Shown: positions 34,591 to 43,199 of the stretch, one piece after another
Layout of the letters: each line of letters starts with the position of its first letter
How positions within the stretch are numbered: position 1 is the first letter of the stretch
Translations under genes and position numbers: made by a program
Source of the DNA: Geothrix sp963705865
GTDB lineage: Bacteria > Acidobacteriota > Holophagae > Holophagales > Holophagaceae
Direction of reading: 5' to 3'
Length of the DNA stretch: 64,000 nt
NCBI GenBank assembly: GCA_963705865.1
Contig: CAVPLE010000120.1
Span: 1 to 64,000, forward strand
The notes under the pieces: generated by a model
What the model was told of the DNA's origin: nothing
The model's input: the letters and a program-made list of their open reading frames with translations, nothing else
Database searches by the model: none

Positions 34591-35016
34591 CTAATTTGAA
34601 ACCGCAGATGGCGCAGATGGCGCAGATAGGGAGTTCGCAAATCGTTTATGCGTCAGCCGGGATTCGGCAAAGTTGACCAATAGCCCCAATTCATAACCGG
34701 TCGCTTTGAGGTAATTGAGAATCTGGGCTTCTTCGATAGCACCCAGCTTCGCAATGGACTTCAGCTCCAAGATCACACTTCCAAAACAGATAAAGTCTGC
34801 ACGGTATGTGGTCTTCAGTGGGCGCCCCTTGTAGATCACCGGGAGTTCGACTTCCCGGCGAAATGGGATGCCACGGGCCTCCAACTCGACGGCCAGCGCC
34901 TCCTGATAGACCGCTTCAAGGAATCCGGGGCCAAGCGATCTGTGAACCTCCATCGCCGCGCCAAGAATGGCGTAGGTGCGAGGATCACCCGAATCCATCT
35001 GCGTCATCTGCGTCAT
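34591..35016 (-). CDS. GxxExxY protein (PD-(D/E)XK nuclease-like)
   Basis: 141 residues at most; the start may be ATG 35016, 35007 or 34998. GPGFLEAVYQEAL contains the naming motif G-x-x-E-x-x-Y. YRADFICF and VILELKSI supply the D and ExK of a PD-(D/E)XK fold. The function of this widespread family is unknown. The first residues (MTQMTQMDSG) and the last (LSAPSAPSAVSN) are encoded by the flanking inverted repeats, so the gene and the repeat pair form one unit. It interrupts the thiolase-fadB operon, which suggests insertion of a mobile module. Confidence 0.88.
   Translation of the reverse strand: MTQMTQMDSGDPRTYAILGAAMEVHRSLGPGFLEAVYQEALAVELEARGIPFRREVELPVIYKGRPLKTTYRADFICFGSVILELKSIAKLGAIEEAQILNYLKATGYELGLLVNFAESRLTHKRFANSLSAPSAPSAVSN
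34600..34629. repeat. left arm of the GxxExxY inverted-repeat element
   Basis: AACCGCAGATGGCGCAGATG followed by GCGCAGATAG: three 9-nt CGCAGATGN units. Complementary to the right arm at 34995-35023. It encodes the last ~10 residues of the GxxExxY protein and lies 18 bases upstream of the fadB-like start. Confidence 0.85.
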
Positions 35017-35023
35017 CTGCGGT
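34995..35023. repeat. right arm of the GxxExxY inverted-repeat element
   Basis: CCATCTGCGTCATCTGCGTC then ATCTGCGGT: reverse complement of three CGCAGATGN units. It contains the start codon(s) of the GxxExxY gene and ends six bases before the thiolase stop. Confidence 0.85.
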
Positions 35024-35028
35024 AAAAA

Positions 35029-36177
35029 TCAGATTTTCTCGATGATGGACGCGATGCCCTGGCCGCCGCCGATGCACATGGTGGCGATGCCGTACCTGCC
35101 GCCGTCGGTCTCGAGGCGGTTCAGCAGGGTCGTCAGGATGCGCGCGCCGCTGGCGCCGAGGGGGTGGCCGATGGCGATGGCGCCGCCCCAGGCGTTCACC
35201 TTCTTGGGGTCGTAGCCGCCTTCGCGGATGACAGCCAGGCTCTGCGCGGCGAAGGCCTCGTTCAGTTCCATGGCGTCGATCTGGTCGAGCTTGAGGCCAA
35301 AGCGGTCCAGCACCCTCTTCACGGCGGGCACGGGGCCGATGCCCATGCGGTCCGGCTCCACGCCGGCCACGGCGCCGCCGATGACGCGGGCGCGGGCCTT
35401 GAGGCCCAGGGACTTGGCCAGACCTTCTTCCATGACCAACATGAAGGCGGCGCCGTCTGTGACAGGCGAGCTGTTGCCGGCGGTGACGCATCCATCGACC
35501 ATGAAAGCGGCCTTCAGCTCGCCCAGCTTCTCGATGGTGGTTTCGGCGCGGATGCACTCGTCCTGCTGGAGGGTGACGGGCTTGCCGTCCAGACCCTTGG
35601 CCTCGAAGCGGACGATCTCCTTCTCGAACTTCCCGGCCTTCCAGGCGGCGGCGGCCTTCTGATGGCTCTGGTAGGAGAACTCATCCTGGTCCCGGCGGCT
35701 GATCTTGTATTCCTTGGCCAGGTTCTCGGCCGTGATGCCCATGGAGCAGTAGGCCTCGGGGTAGTGCTCGGTGAGGTAGGGATCCACGCTGGGGTTGAAG
35801 CCCATCATGGGCACCTTGGACATGCTCTCCACGCCGCCCGTGAGGAAGAGGTCGCCCTGGTTCGCCATGATGGCCCGGGCGGCCATGAGCATGGTCTCCT
35901 GGCTGCTGCCGCAGAACCGGTTGACGGTGGCGGCGCCGGCGGTGATGGGCAGACCCGCGCGGAAGCTGATGAGGCGGGCCATGTTCATGCCCTGCTCGCC
36001 CTCGGGCATGGCGCAGCCCACGAGCACGTCCTCCAGGCCCGACCAGTCCTTCAGGAGGGGCTTGATGGCCTCGATGACCACCGAGCCCAGCTGTTCAGGC
36101 CGGGTGGCGGCGTAGGCGCCCTTGACGCCCCGTCCGACGGGCGTGCGCTTGGCTTCGACGATGACTGCGGATCGCAT
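35029..36177 (-). CDS. acetyl-CoA C-acyltransferase (thiolase, FadA/FadI type)
   Basis: 382 residues from ATG 36177 with GGAGG upstream. Acyl-enzyme Cys in NRFCGSSQETM near residue 88, GHPLGASGARI (catalytic His) and CIGGGQGIAS (second Cys, proton donor). It performs the thiolytic step of beta-oxidation. First gene of the operon that continues with the GxxExxY insertion and the FadB/FadN-like protein. Two copies of a 14-base operator-like motif lie 75-110 bases upstream. Confidence 0.93.
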   Translation of the reverse strand: MRSAVIVEAKRTPVGRGVKGAYAATRPEQLGSVVIEAIKPLLKDWSGLEDVLVGCAMPEGEQGMNMARLISFRAGLPITAGAATVNRFCGSSQETMLMAARAIMANQGDLFLTGGVESMSKVPMMGFNPSVDPYLTEHYPEAYCSMGITAENLAKEYKISRRDQDEFSYQSHQKAAAAWKAGKFEKEIVRFEAKGLDGKPVTLQQDECIRAETTIEKLGELKAAFMVDGCVTAGNSSPVTDGAAFMLVMEEGLAKSLGLKARARVIGGAVAGVEPDRMGIGPVPAVKRVLDRFGLKLDQIDAMELNEAFAAQSLAVIREGGYDPKKVNAWGGAIAIGHPLGASGARILTTLLNRLETDGGRYGIATMCIGGGQGIASIIEKI

Positions 36178-36250
36178 GGAACCTCCGGATGGGGACTCTT
36201 TGATGAGCTTGGTTTCGGTGAGACTAGCAGCCATGTGTGCCTTGGAAAGC

Positions 36251-36287
36251 ACCTACCGTAGGTCGGGAGCGGCCCTACCGTAGGTCG
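36251..36287. promoter_or_regulatory. pair of operator-like palindromes between the beta-oxidation and glycogen genes
   Basis: CCTACCGTAGGTCG at 36252-36265 and again at 36274-36287, exactly 22 bases apart (about two helical turns). Each contains the inverted repeat CCTAC-C-GTAGG. Placed in the divergent region between the thiolase and glgC, this looks like a tandem binding site for a dimeric regulator of one or both operons. Function inferred. Confidence 0.6.
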
Positions 36288-36427
36288 ACTGATGAACGGG
36301 TCGCCAATCTCATCCCATCTCCTTGACGGGGTTTGGTGATGGACTGATCTTTTTACGGCATCGACCCCACTCGCCATGGGGGCTAGTCCCGTGATGGCCT
36401 GTGCACGTTCGCTCTCGTGGTGGCCCC

Positions 36428-37687
36428 ATGCCCCTGACGGAGCCCTATCTCAGCCCCCGTCGCATCCTGACCCTGGTCCTGGCCGGCGGGAGGGGCAGGC
36501 GCCTCCACGACCTCACGGACTGGCTCTCCAAGCCCGGCCTCGATTTCGGCGGCCGGTTCAAGATCATCGATTTCACCCTCTCGAACTGCGTCAACTCAGG
36601 TTTCCGGAAGATCGCCATCCTCACGCAGTACAACTCCCATCGGCTGCTGGAGCACCTCCACTTCGCGTGGGGCTTCCTCCCCGGGGCCCTCCAGGAGTTC
36701 GTCCACGTCTGGCCGGCCCAGCAGGACATGTCCAAGGAGGCCTGGTACAACGGCACCGCGGACGCCGTCTTCCGGAACCTGGACAACATCCGACGCTACG
36801 ACCCCCAGCATGTCCTCGTCCTGGCGGGCGACCACGTCTACCGGATGGACTACAAATACTTCCTGGCGGACCACCTGGACCACGACGCCGACATGACCAT
36901 CGCCTGCCTGGAGGTGCCCCGCATCTCGGCCAAGGGCTTCGGCATCGTCCATGTGGACGAGGACGACCGGATCCGTGCCTTCGTCGAGAAGCCGGCGGAG
37001 CCGCCTTGCATCCCGCACCGTCCCTCCCATTGCCTGGCGAGCATGGGGATCTACCTGTTCAAAGCCCCCTTCCTCTTCGAGGAACTGGAGCGCGACGCCC
37101 GGGAGGAGACCGGCCATGACTTCGGCCACGACCTGATTCCGAATCTGGTGGATCGCGCGAAGGTGTTCGCCCACCGGTTCGAACGCAGTTGTGTGCCCAA
37201 CAAGGCCAGCCCGGAACCCTACTGGCGGGACGTGGGCACGGTGGATGCCTACTGGGAGGCCAACATGGACCTGGTCTCCGTCAGTCCCGCCCTGAACCTG
37301 TACGATCACGCCTGGCCCATCTTCACCCGCCAGGAGCAGCTGCCCCCGGCCAAGTTCGTCCTCAGCGGCGCCGCCCGGCAGGGCTACGCCATCGGAAGCC
37401 TGGTCTCCACCGGGTGCATCATCTCCGGCGCCCACGTCCGCAACTCCCTGATCTCCACCCAGGTCCGGCTCCACTCGAACAGCCGTGTCGATGAGTCCGT
37501 GATCCTCCCCTTGGCCGACATCGGCCGCGGCGCCCACCTCAAGCGGGTGGTCGTGGACCGCGGCTGCCAGATTCCCGCGGGCCTGGTCGTGGGGTTCAAT
37601 CCCGAAGAGGACGGCCGCCGGTTCTACCGCACCCCCAACGGGATCACCCTCATCTCCCAGGCGATGATCCAGCGGCTCGGACCCTGA
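36428..37687 (+). CDS. glgC: glucose-1-phosphate adenylyltransferase
   Basis: 419 residues from ATG 36428 (an in-frame GTG 27 bases earlier is possible). Nucleotide-binding motif LVLAGGRGRRLHDLT, allosteric/substrate region PGLDFGGRFKIIDFTLSN, GTADAVFRNL, GDHVYRMDY and the Glc1P site FVEKP. The C-terminal left-handed beta helix (SCIISGAHVRNSLIS-like) follows. It makes ADP-glucose for glycogen synthesis. glgA follows three bases later on the same transcript. Confidence 0.95.
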   Translation: MPLTEPYLSPRRILTLVLAGGRGRRLHDLTDWLSKPGLDFGGRFKIIDFTLSNCVNSGFRKIAILTQYNSHRLLEHLHFAWGFLPGALQEFVHVWPAQQDMSKEAWYNGTADAVFRNLDNIRRYDPQHVLVLAGDHVYRMDYKYFLADHLDHDADMTIACLEVPRISAKGFGIVHVDEDDRIRAFVEKPAEPPCIPHRPSHCLASMGIYLFKAPFLFEELERDAREETGHDFGHDLIPNLVDRAKVFAHRFERSCVPNKASPEPYWRDVGTVDAYWEANMDLVSVSPALNLYDHAWPIFTRQEQLPPAKFVLSGAARQGYAIGSLVSTGCIISGAHVRNSLISTQVRLHSNSRVDESVILPLADIGRGAHLKRVVVDRGCQIPAGLVVGFNPEEDGRRFYRTPNGITLISQAMIQRLGP

Positions 37688-37690
37688 CGG

Positions 37691-39124
37691 ATGCGCATCC
37701 TCTTCGCGGGCACGGAGCTCTATCCCCACGTGACGGTCGGCGGGCTGGCGGACGTGATGGCCGCCCTCCCCATGGCCCTCAGGGCCCGGGGCGCCGATCT
37801 GCGCCTGCTGCTCCCCGGCTTCCCGGCCCTCCTCCAGGCCGCGGCCCCGCTGGCGCCGATTCGCCAGCTGCCGGATCTCATGGGCGGCGGCGGCGCGCGG
37901 CTGCTCCTCGGCCGCACCCCCGCGGGCGTCCCCGCCTACCTGCTGGACCAGCCCGCCTTCTTCGGGAGCGGGCCTCCCTACGAGGACCGGACGGACACGC
38001 CCAGGCGGTTCGCGGCGCTGTCCTGGGTCGCGGCCCGGCTCGCCAAGAAGGGCGACGACGGGTGGTCCCCGGACATCCTGCACGTCCATGACTGGCAGGT
38101 CGCCCTCGCCCCGGCCTACATGGACTTTGAACCCGGCCCCCGCCCCGCTTCCCTGCTCACGATCCACAACCTGGCCTACCAGGGCATCTTCCCCAAGACC
38201 CTCCTCCCGGACCTGCGGCTCCCACCGGAGCGCTTCACCCCGGCCGACCTGGAGTACTACGACCAGATCTGCTTCCTGAAAGCCGGGCTGGTCCATGCCG
38301 ACCACATCAGCACCGTGAGCCCCACCTACGCCAGAGAGATCCGGGATCCGTCGAAGGGCGGGCTCCACGGTCTCCTCGCCGCGCGGGGACGGGACCTGGC
38401 GGGCATCCTGAACGGCGTGGACCCCGCCGTGTGGACACCCTCCGGAAACCTCCACCTGGCCTTCCCCTACGACGCGGACCGTCTGGACCGCCGGGCGCTC
38501 AACAAGGCGGCCCTCCAGCGGGAACTGGGCCTGCGGGAGGATCCGGAGGCGCTCCTCTTCGCCATCGTGAGCCGGTTCGCGCCCCAGAAGGGCCTCGACC
38601 TGGTGCTGGAGGTCCTGCCGCGCCTGGCGCGCCTCGGCGCCCAGCTGGCGGTCCTGGGCCAGGGGGACGGGGCGCTGGAGGCCGCGTTCCGCGCCGCGTC
38701 CCGGCAGTATCCGGGGCGCATGGCAGTGCGGATCGGCTACGACACCGGCCTCTCCCACCGCTGCTACGGCGGCGCCGATGTGATCCTCGTCCCCAGCCGG
38801 GAGGAGCCCTGCGGCCTCACCCAGCTCTACGCCCAGGCCTTCGGAGCCCTGCCCCTGGTGCGGCGCACGGGCGGCCTGGCCGACACCGTCCTGGATCCGG
38901 ATGGGACGCGGCCCGGGGGCCCTCCTGCGACTGGCTTCGTGTTCGAGGAGGCCTCGGCTGTGGACCTGGGGGACGCCCTGGACCGCGCCTGCGCCCTGTA
39001 CCGGAGCGATCCCGGCGCCTGGCGGACGATGCAGCGCGCGGCCATGGGCCAGGACAAGGGCTGGGACCATCCCGCCCAGGCCTACCTCGATCTCTACGGC
39101 GCGATGGCGGCGCGGAGAGGCTGA
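37691..39124 (+). CDS. glgA: glycogen synthase
   Basis: 477 residues, GT5. N-terminal MRILFAGTELYPHVTVGGLADVMAALP, VHVHDWQ-type motif as HVHDWQVALAP, TIHNLAYQGIF, NGVDPAVWTP and the C-terminal SRFAPQKGLDLVLEVLP and PSREEPCGLTQLYA. It polymerises ADP-glucose. The lysine of the usual K-T/V-G-G-L loop is replaced by Thr here. Ends four bases from the convergent glgP. Confidence 0.93.
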   Translation: MRILFAGTELYPHVTVGGLADVMAALPMALRARGADLRLLLPGFPALLQAAAPLAPIRQLPDLMGGGGARLLLGRTPAGVPAYLLDQPAFFGSGPPYEDRTDTPRRFAALSWVAARLAKKGDDGWSPDILHVHDWQVALAPAYMDFEPGPRPASLLTIHNLAYQGIFPKTLLPDLRLPPERFTPADLEYYDQICFLKAGLVHADHISTVSPTYAREIRDPSKGGLHGLLAARGRDLAGILNGVDPAVWTPSGNLHLAFPYDADRLDRRALNKAALQRELGLREDPEALLFAIVSRFAPQKGLDLVLEVLPRLARLGAQLAVLGQGDGALEAAFRAASRQYPGRMAVRIGYDTGLSHRCYGGADVILVPSREEPCGLTQLYAQAFGALPLVRRTGGLADTVLDPDGTRPGGPPATGFVFEEASAVDLGDALDRACALYRSDPGAWRTMQRAAMGQDKGWDHPAQAYLDLYGAMAARRG

Positions 39125-39128
39125 TCCC

Positions 39129-41252
39129 TCAGACCGGCGGCATCTGGCAGGAGGCGGCCACCGCGGCGGGCAGGTAGCAGTGCCGCACATAGTCCATCAC
39201 CATGCGGTCGGAGTTGAAGCGCCAGGCCAGCGTCCGGATGGAGCGCTTCACCCGCGTCACCCAGGCCCGGGGCACACCGCCGGCATCGCGGTCGTAGTAG
39301 CAGGGGACCACCTCCTCCTCCAGCACCCGGAAGAGCGCCTCGGCGTCCCGCCGGTTCTGGATCTCCGCATCGACATGGGACTCCCCGCTACCGATGGCGA
39401 ACCCGTTCTTTCCGTCGAAGGCCTCCGCCCACCACCCGTCGAGCACGGAGATGTGCAGGGCGCCGTTCATGGCGGCCTTCATGCCGCTGGTGCCGCAGGC
39501 CTCCAGGGGGCGCACGGGATTGTTGAGCCAGGCGTCCACGCCCTGATAGAGGTTGCGGCCCACGTGGATGTTGTAGTTCTCCACGAACACGATCCGGTGC
39601 CGGAAACGCGGATCCTCGAGCAGGCGGTTGACCGTCTGGATGAGGCCCTTGCCGCGCTGGTCCGCTGGGTGGGCGCGCCCCGCGAAGACGAGGTTCACCG
39701 GCCGGGTGGGGTGGTTCACCAGGGCGGCGAGGCGGTCCAGATCCGTGAAGAGGAGGTCCGGACGCTTATAGGGGACGAACCGGCGGGCAAAGCCGATGGT
39801 GAGCGCGTCGGGATCCAGCGGCGGCGGGTCGATGGGCGGGAGGCCCAGGCGCGCGCGGGTGGCCGCCACCCGCTCCCGGACGAACCGCAGCATCCTGGCC
39901 TTCAGCACCTGCTTGATCTCCCAGATCTCCGCCGAATCCACGGCCTCGATCTTCGTCCACAGGTCGTGGTGGACCAGGCCCTCCAGCCAATTGATGCCGA
40001 TCCGCGACTCGAAGAGCTGCTCCATCTCCGTGGCCAGCCACGTGGAGACGTGCACGCCGTTGGTGATGTGCCCGATGGGGATCTGGGCCTCCGCCCGGCC
40101 AGGCCAGAGGCCGGTCCACATGGCCCGGGACACGACGCCGTGGAGGGCCGACACCCCGTTGGCCCGGCTGGACTGCCGGAGGGCCAGCACCGTGGGCATG
40201 AAAGGCGACCCATGATCCGCGGGATTCACGCGGCCCAGGTTCGTCACGTCCTGGACCGAGAGCTTCAACCCGTCCGCCAGGGGGCGCAGGTGCTCTTCCG
40301 CCAGGTCGACCGGGAACCGGTCGTGCCCGGCGTCCACCGAGGTGTGGGTGGTGAACACCGTGGCCGCGGCCGATTCCTTCAGCGCCGCCCAAGGGTCCAG
40401 GCCATCGGCCTGCACCCGGTGCCGGGCCCGCTCCAGGATGGCGAAGGCGGTATGCCCCTCGTTGAGGTGGAACACGCTGGCGGTGATCCCCAGTTCCCGC
40501 AGCGCCCGCGCGCCTCCCACGCCGAGCATCAGTTCCTGCTCGATGCGCATGCGCTGGTCGCCGCCGTAGAGGCGGGCCGCGAGGGCCTGGTCCGCCTCGC
40601 TGTTCTGGGGATCCCGGGTGTCCAGCAGGATGAGGCGCACACGGCCCACGCAGGCCTCCAGCACCTGGGCCCAGACGGTCCGCCCCGGCATCTCCACGCC
40701 CACCCGGGCGGGTTCGCCCCGAGGGGTGAGCGCGGGCCGCATGGGCAGATCCTTCAGGTCGAAGGGCTCCAGCACGTCCTGCTGCCAGAACGACGGATCC
40801 AGCACCTGGCTGGTGTAGCCCTGGTGGTACAGGAGGCCGACCCCCACCAGGGGTACGCCCAGGTCGGAGGCCCCTTTCAGATGGTCCCCGGCCAGGATGC
40901 CGAGGCCGCCCGAGTAGATGGGGATGCACTCGTGGATGCCGAATTCCATGCAGAAGTAGGCCACTGGCCGCGTGCTCAGCGGGCCCGCATGGAAGAGGCC
41001 CCAGGTGGTCACGGGATGCAGGAACTCATCCAGCTGGCGGAGGGCGCGGTCGATCCGCGCCGGCACATCCACCTCCATGGCCCGGTTCTCCATCTGCCGC
41101 GTGTCGATCTGGCGCAGCACGGAGATGGGGTTGCGGTGGGCGCGCTGGTACAGGTCGATGTCCAGGTCCCGGAAGATGGACCGCACTTCGGGGCGCCAGG
41201 TCCACCAGAGGTTCTGGGTGAGGCGTTCGAGTTTCTGCCGCAGGATTTCCAT
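39129..41252 (-). CDS. glgP: alpha-glucan phosphorylase (short Thermotoga-type)
   Basis: 707 residues, GT35. The N-terminal DUF3417-like segment has LTQNLWWTWRPEVRSIF. Core motifs are AYFCMEFGIHE, YSGGLGILAGDHLKGASDLG, HLNEGHTAFA, FARRFVPYKRPDLL and the PLP-lysine region EACGTSGMKAAMNGALHIS. It releases glucose-1-phosphate from glycogen. Last gene of the GDE-glgB-glgP operon, 30 bases after glgB. Confidence 0.93.
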   Translation of the reverse strand: MEILRQKLERLTQNLWWTWRPEVRSIFRDLDIDLYQRAHRNPISVLRQIDTRQMENRAMEVDVPARIDRALRQLDEFLHPVTTWGLFHAGPLSTRPVAYFCMEFGIHECIPIYSGGLGILAGDHLKGASDLGVPLVGVGLLYHQGYTSQVLDPSFWQQDVLEPFDLKDLPMRPALTPRGEPARVGVEMPGRTVWAQVLEACVGRVRLILLDTRDPQNSEADQALAARLYGGDQRMRIEQELMLGVGGARALRELGITASVFHLNEGHTAFAILERARHRVQADGLDPWAALKESAAATVFTTHTSVDAGHDRFPVDLAEEHLRPLADGLKLSVQDVTNLGRVNPADHGSPFMPTVLALRQSSRANGVSALHGVVSRAMWTGLWPGRAEAQIPIGHITNGVHVSTWLATEMEQLFESRIGINWLEGLVHHDLWTKIEAVDSAEIWEIKQVLKARMLRFVRERVAATRARLGLPPIDPPPLDPDALTIGFARRFVPYKRPDLLFTDLDRLAALVNHPTRPVNLVFAGRAHPADQRGKGLIQTVNRLLEDPRFRHRIVFVENYNIHVGRNLYQGVDAWLNNPVRPLEACGTSGMKAAMNGALHISVLDGWWAEAFDGKNGFAIGSGESHVDAEIQNRRDAEALFRVLEEEVVPCYYDRDAGGVPRAWVTRVKRSIRTLAWRFNSDRMVMDYVRHCYLPAAVAASCQMPPV

Positions 41253-41282
41253 GGCGCAGGCCTCGATTCTACGGCTGGTATT

Positions 41283-43199
41283 CTACGCCCCCGCGCCCGG
41301 ACCAGTGGCGAGGAAGATCGCCCCGAGGGGTGGCAGGGTGAGGGACAGGGAGTGGCCGTGCCCGTGGCGCGGGATGGGTTCTGGACGCAGTCTCCCTGGA
41401 TTCAGGAAGCCCTGGCCGCCGTAGGCCTCGGCATCGGTGTTCAGGAGCTCGCGGCAGTCCGCCTGGAAGGGGACGCCCACCCGGTAGTCCCGCAGCACCA
41501 TGGCCGTGAAGTTGAGGATCACGGCGGTGGCGTCGCGGGAATCGGCGCTCTTCCTGAGCAGGGAGAGCACGCTGTTGGCGCGGTCGCCGCATTCGATCCA
41601 GGTGAAGCCCCAGGGCTCGCAGTCGCCCTCGTGGAGGGACGGGCGCGCCCGGTGCAGCGCGTTCAGGTCCCGGAGCAGGTCGTGGATGCCCTTGTGATCC
41701 GGCTGGTCGAGCCGCTCCCAGTCCAGCGCCGTCGAATGGTTCCACTCCCGCGTCTGGCCCAGCTCCGTGCCCATGAAGACCAGTTTCTTGCCCGGGTGGG
41801 CGAAGGTCCAGGCCAGCAGGAGCCGCAGGTTCGCCAAGCGCTCCCACTCGCTGCCCGGCATGCGGTCGAGCAGGCTCCGCTTGCCGTAGACCACCTCGTC
41901 GTGGGAGAGCGGCAGCACATAGTTCTCCGTGCCGTGGTAGAGCATGCTGAAGGTCAGCTCGTCATGGTGGTGCCGCCGGTGGAGCATGGTGCGCGCGAAA
42001 TAGCCCAGCGTGTCGTGCATCCAGCCCATGTTCCACTTGAAGCCGAAGCCCAGGCCGCCGGCGGATGTGGGCCGGGAGACCATCGGCCAGGACGTCGACT
42101 CCTCGGCGATGGTGAAGGCATCCGGATGCTCCGCGTAGACCGTCTCGTTGAAGCGGCGGAGGAAGGACACCGCCTCCAGGTTCTCCCGCCCCCCGTGGCG
42201 GTTGGGGATCCACTGGCCCGGCTTCCGGCTGTAGTCCAGGTAGAGCATGGAGGCCACCGCGTCCACGCGCAGGCCGTCGATGTGGAAGCGATCCAGCCAG
42301 TACAGGGCGTTGGAGATGAGGAAGGTCTGCACCTCCCGCCGCCCGTAGTTGTAGATCAAGGTGCCCCAGTCCATGTGGCGGCCCTGGCGGGGATCGGCAT
42401 GCTCGTAGAGGTGCGTCCCGTCGAAGAAGGCCAGGCCGTGCGCGTCACCCGGGAAATGGGCGGGCACCCAGTCCAGCACCACCCCGAGGCCCGCCTGGTG
42501 GAAGGCCTCCACGAAGGCCTTGAAGTCCTCGGGCGTGCCATGGCGCCCCGTGGGCGCGAAGAGGCCCAGCGGCTGGTAGCCCCAGGAACCGTAGAAGGGA
42601 TGTTCACTGACCGGCAGCAACTCCACGTGGGTGAAGCCCAGGTAGCGCACATAGGGGATGAGCTGTTCCGCGATCTCGCGGTAGCCCATGTAGCGGCCGT
42701 CCGGGCGGCGGCGCCAGGAGCCCAGGTGCACCTCGTAGGCGCTGAACGGCGCCCGGTGGATGGGGACGCGGCCCCGGGCCGCCATCCACTCGGCATCGCT
42801 CCAGGCATAGTCGCCCAGGCCGTGCACGACGGAAGCCGTGCCGGGCGGGACCTCGCAGCGGAACGCGTACGGGTCCGCCTTCAGGGGGAGCAGGTCCCCC
42901 CGCGGGCCATGCAGCTCGAACTTGTAGAGCTCGCCCGGCCCCACCTCCGGGATGAAACACTCCCACACACCGGCCTCACCGGGCCGCATGGGGTGCCGGC
43001 GGCCATCCCAGGCGTTGAAGGGCCCCACCACGCTCACCCGGCGGGCGTTGGGCGCCCAGACCGTGAAGGCCGTCCCCGCCACGCCGTCCACGACCATCGG
43101 GTGGGCCCCCAGCTTCTCGTAGGCCCGGCGGTGTGTGCCCTCGGCGAGCAGGTGGAGGTCCAGCGGCCCGAGTCGCGACGGGAACGGGTTCTGGCGCAT
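41283..43199 (-). CDS. glgB: 1,4-alpha-glucan branching enzyme
   Basis: 638 residues from ATG 43199, overlapping the debranching-enzyme stop by one base. CBM48 domain (YEKLGAHPM, FTVWAPNARRVSVVGPFNAWDG) then the GH13 barrel: WVPAHFPGD, the nucleophile in DGLRVDAVASMLYLDYSR (~312), the acid/base in TIAEES (~363) and LSHDEVVYGK (~430). It creates alpha-1,6 branches in glycogen. Coupled to the debranching enzyme upstream and glgP downstream. Confidence 0.95.
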   Translation of the reverse strand: MRQNPFPSRLGPLDLHLLAEGTHRRAYEKLGAHPMVVDGVAGTAFTVWAPNARRVSVVGPFNAWDGRRHPMRPGEAGVWECFIPEVGPGELYKFELHGPRGDLLPLKADPYAFRCEVPPGTASVVHGLGDYAWSDAEWMAARGRVPIHRAPFSAYEVHLGSWRRRPDGRYMGYREIAEQLIPYVRYLGFTHVELLPVSEHPFYGSWGYQPLGLFAPTGRHGTPEDFKAFVEAFHQAGLGVVLDWVPAHFPGDAHGLAFFDGTHLYEHADPRQGRHMDWGTLIYNYGRREVQTFLISNALYWLDRFHIDGLRVDAVASMLYLDYSRKPGQWIPNRHGGRENLEAVSFLRRFNETVYAEHPDAFTIAEESTSWPMVSRPTSAGGLGFGFKWNMGWMHDTLGYFARTMLHRRHHHDELTFSMLYHGTENYVLPLSHDEVVYGKRSLLDRMPGSEWERLANLRLLLAWTFAHPGKKLVFMGTELGQTREWNHSTALDWERLDQPDHKGIHDLLRDLNALHRARPSLHEGDCEPWGFTWIECGDRANSVLSLLRKSADSRDATAVILNFTAMVLRDYRVGVPFQADCRELLNTDAEAYGGQGFLNPGRLRPEPIPRHGHGHSLSLTLPPLGAIFLATGPGAGA

